This document shows positions 5,308-6,451 of a DNA stretch of 6,451 nt, piece after piece. The stretch spans positions 1-6,451 of the forward strand of contig UQSP01000060.1 in assembly GCA_900543755.1 (NCBI GenBank), given 5' to 3'. The translations under genes were made by a program, and so were the position numbers. The notes beneath the pieces were generated by a model. That model was given only the letters and a program-made list of their open reading frames with translations. It searched no databases and was not told where the DNA came from. This DNA comes from an uncultured Eubacteriales bacterium (GTDB lineage: Bacteria; Bacillota; Clostridia; Christensenellales; Pumilibacteraceae). Position 1 is the stretch's first letter. Each line of letters begins with the position of its first letter.

Positions 5308-6177
5308 ATGAAATATCGTATTTCGGTAAACGCTACCGCCGCCAACATAGGCGCGGGTTTCGACTGCATGGGACTTTCATTGGACCTTAATAACGTCCTT
5401 ACCGTTTCCGACGAAACGGATTTTCCGCTGGAAATAGTGGCGGGCGAAAACGTGCCGCACGACGAAAGCAATCTTATTTTCCGCAGTATGCGCGAAGTGT
5501 TTTCGCTTACCGGTAAAAGCATAGGGCATATTAAACTGGTTCAGTCCGATTCCATACCGCACGCCAGCGGATTGGGCAGCAGCGCCGCGTGCATAGCGGC
5601 AGGGGTTACCGCCGCAAACGCGCTTCTTGGCTTTCCGCTTTCGGAAAAGCAAACGGTAAATCTTTGCGCGCGCCTTGACGGTCACCCGGATAACGTTCTG
5701 CCTGCTTTGCTGGGAGGCATTACGGCGGGAGTCATGTGCGGGGAGGGTGTGGAATACTTGCGCGCCGATGTGGACGAAAGCATATGCGCCGTCGCGCTTA
5801 CCCCCGATTTTCCGCTTTATACCGAGCTGTCAAGGAAAGCCCTTCCTTCGGTTTACCCGCGCGAAGACGTGGTGTACAGTCTTTCCCGCGCGGTGCTTTC
5901 GTTCGCCGCGTTTGCCTTAAAGCGCGAGGACAAGCTGCACTGTCTTGACGACAAGCTTCATCAGCCTTACCGCAAACCGCTTATAAAGGGTTACGACGAC
6001 GCCGAAACCGCGCTTCACGAGGCGGGCGCTTTGTGCGTTTTTTTAAGCGGGGCGGGACCTACCGTGATGGGAATTTTCAGTAAATCCGCTTTAAAGGACA
6101 GTATTTGCGCGCCTGAAGGGTGGACGGTGCGTAAGCTTAATTTTTCCAACAAACCCGTTTCCGTCACGCGCGTTTAG
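5308..6177 (+). CDS. thrB: Homoserine kinase
   Basis: Phosphorylates L-homoserine with ATP to O-phospho-L-homoserine, the step before threonine synthase; cytosolic, GHMP kinase superfamily. The 289 residues, near usual length, show the three family motifs. These are VNATAANIGAGFDCMG (7-22), the phosphate loop PHASGLGSSAA (84-94) and the C-terminal glycine-rich FLSGAGPTVMG. DGHPDNV (124-130) is the segment diagnostic of homoserine kinase among GHMP kinases. In most relatives that segment begins with Glu, thought to help hold Mg; here it is Asp124, a conservative change that should be checked. Motif 1 has Ala where Pro is more common. The gene is monocistronic, divergent from the ABC exporter, with neither thrC nor hom in view, so the rest of the pathway lies elsewhere. 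Mevalonate and other GHMP kinases are less likely given the GHPDN motif. Confidence 0.93.
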   Translation: MKYRISVNATAANIGAGFDCMGLSLDLNNVLTVSDETDFPLEIVAGENVPHDESNLIFRSMREVFSLTGKSIGHIKLVQSDSIPHASGLGSSAACIAAGVTAANALLGFPLSEKQTVNLCARLDGHPDNVLPALLGGITAGVMCGEGVEYLRADVDESICAVALTPDFPLYTELSRKALPSVYPREDVVYSLSRAVLSFAAFALKREDKLHCLDDKLHQPYRKPLIKGYDDAETALHEAGALCVFLSGAGPTVMGIFSKSALKDSICAPEGWTVRKLNFSNKPVSVTRV

Positions 6178-6404
6178 TGTTTTTTATAAATAAGATTCGT
6201 TTGTCGGATTTGCTTGCCACCTTTTGAAAATGAAACGAGTCCGATTTATATCACACAATAACCGTCGGGTTTTCTAAAGAAGCTTTTGATATAAAAAAGG
6301 AAACGTTTACAGATTATTGCAGCTAATCGTTCAGTTCCGTTTATTTTTTTTAACAGCATTTATCCTTTTGCTTTTGTGCAGTCAGATATAGTTTAACAAT
6401 AAAG
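6178..6404. other. Non-coding region after thrB, up to the adapter
   Basis: No gene is visible. The first 120 bases contain TCGTTT/AAACGA and CGGA/TCCG complementary segments that would pair in a crossing way and look incidental. A possible terminator lies at 6299-6351. The final 50 bases before the adapter are AT-rich and featureless. Native sequence stops at 6404. Confidence 0.6.
6299..6351 (+). terminator. Possible weak terminator of thrB
   Basis: GGAA (6299-6302) can pair with TTCC (6335-6338), and GATTA (6312-6316) with TAATC (6324-6328) inside it, followed by a T-rich run (6340-6351) holding eight consecutive T. The stem is broken and AT-rich, and lies about 120 nt beyond the thrB stop, so efficiency is uncertain. 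I saw no better hairpin nearer the gene. Confidence 0.4.
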
Positions 6405-6451
6405 CTGTCTCTTATACACATCTGACGCTGCCGACGAACTCTAGGGTGTAG
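6405..6451 (-). other. Nextera/Tn5 library adapter, right end (artefact)
   Basis: Reverse complement of the left adapter, one base shorter at its outer end. The Tn5 mosaic end is 6405-6423, the Read 1 primer part 6424-6437, the same 8 bp index 6438-6445 (ACTCTAGG, complement of CCTAGAGT), and the P5 remnant 6446-6451. It is not genomic and not a transposon terminal repeat. Confidence 0.98.

Noticed and set aside
1..6451. 48 bp inverted terminal repeats, as if the window were a complete transposon
   Set aside because: The repeats are Nextera adapter including the Tn5 mosaic end, primer part and index; there is no transposase or target duplication.

Overview
The window is a 6.4 kb stretch of bacterial DNA flanked at both ends by Nextera/Tn5 library adapter (1-48 and 6405-6451, in inverted orientation). 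Native sequence therefore runs from 49 to 6404. The genes suggest a strictly anaerobic, probably gut-type Firmicute of the Clostridia, likely uncultured. Reasons are a rubrerythrin, strong AGGAG/GGGAG Shine-Dalgarno sites, sigma-A type TTGACA/TATAAT promoters, U-tract terminators, and AT-rich spacers between coding sequences of intermediate GC. This placement is inference; no marker gene is present.

Layout. (1) 49-2060, plus strand: the 3' part of a major facilitator (MFS) transporter gene, cut off by the adapter, then after 5 bp a ROK-family sugar kinase. This looks like a sugar uptake and phosphorylation operon, ending at a hairpin terminator near 2167-2206. (2) 2061-2541: a 481 bp gap holding that terminator and a stretch of possible RNA secondary structure with mutually exclusive pairings, plus one doubtful 34-codon ORF. 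(3) 2542-3084, plus: a complete rubrerythrin, with its own terminator at 3169-3210. (4) 3295-5138, minus: a two-gene ABC exporter (DrrA-like ATPase and ABC-2 permease, overlapping by ATGA), with a clear promoter at 5171-5199 and a terminator at 3220-3254. It converges on the rubrerythrin gene. (5) 5308-6177, plus: homoserine kinase (thrB), divergent from the exporter, with an extended -10 promoter and a very short leader. (6) 6178-6404: non-coding, with a possible weak terminator.

The transporter and kinase plausibly import and phosphorylate one sugar. Rubrerythrin handles peroxide, the ABC pair exports an unknown compound, and ThrB makes O-phosphohomoserine for threonine synthesis. The four units look independently transcribed, an ordinary chromosomal segment. 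I found no phage, CRISPR, transposon, toxin-antitoxin or new multi-gene system. The least explained part is the rubrerythrin upstream region. The inverted terminal repeats, which resemble a mobile element, are a library artefact.
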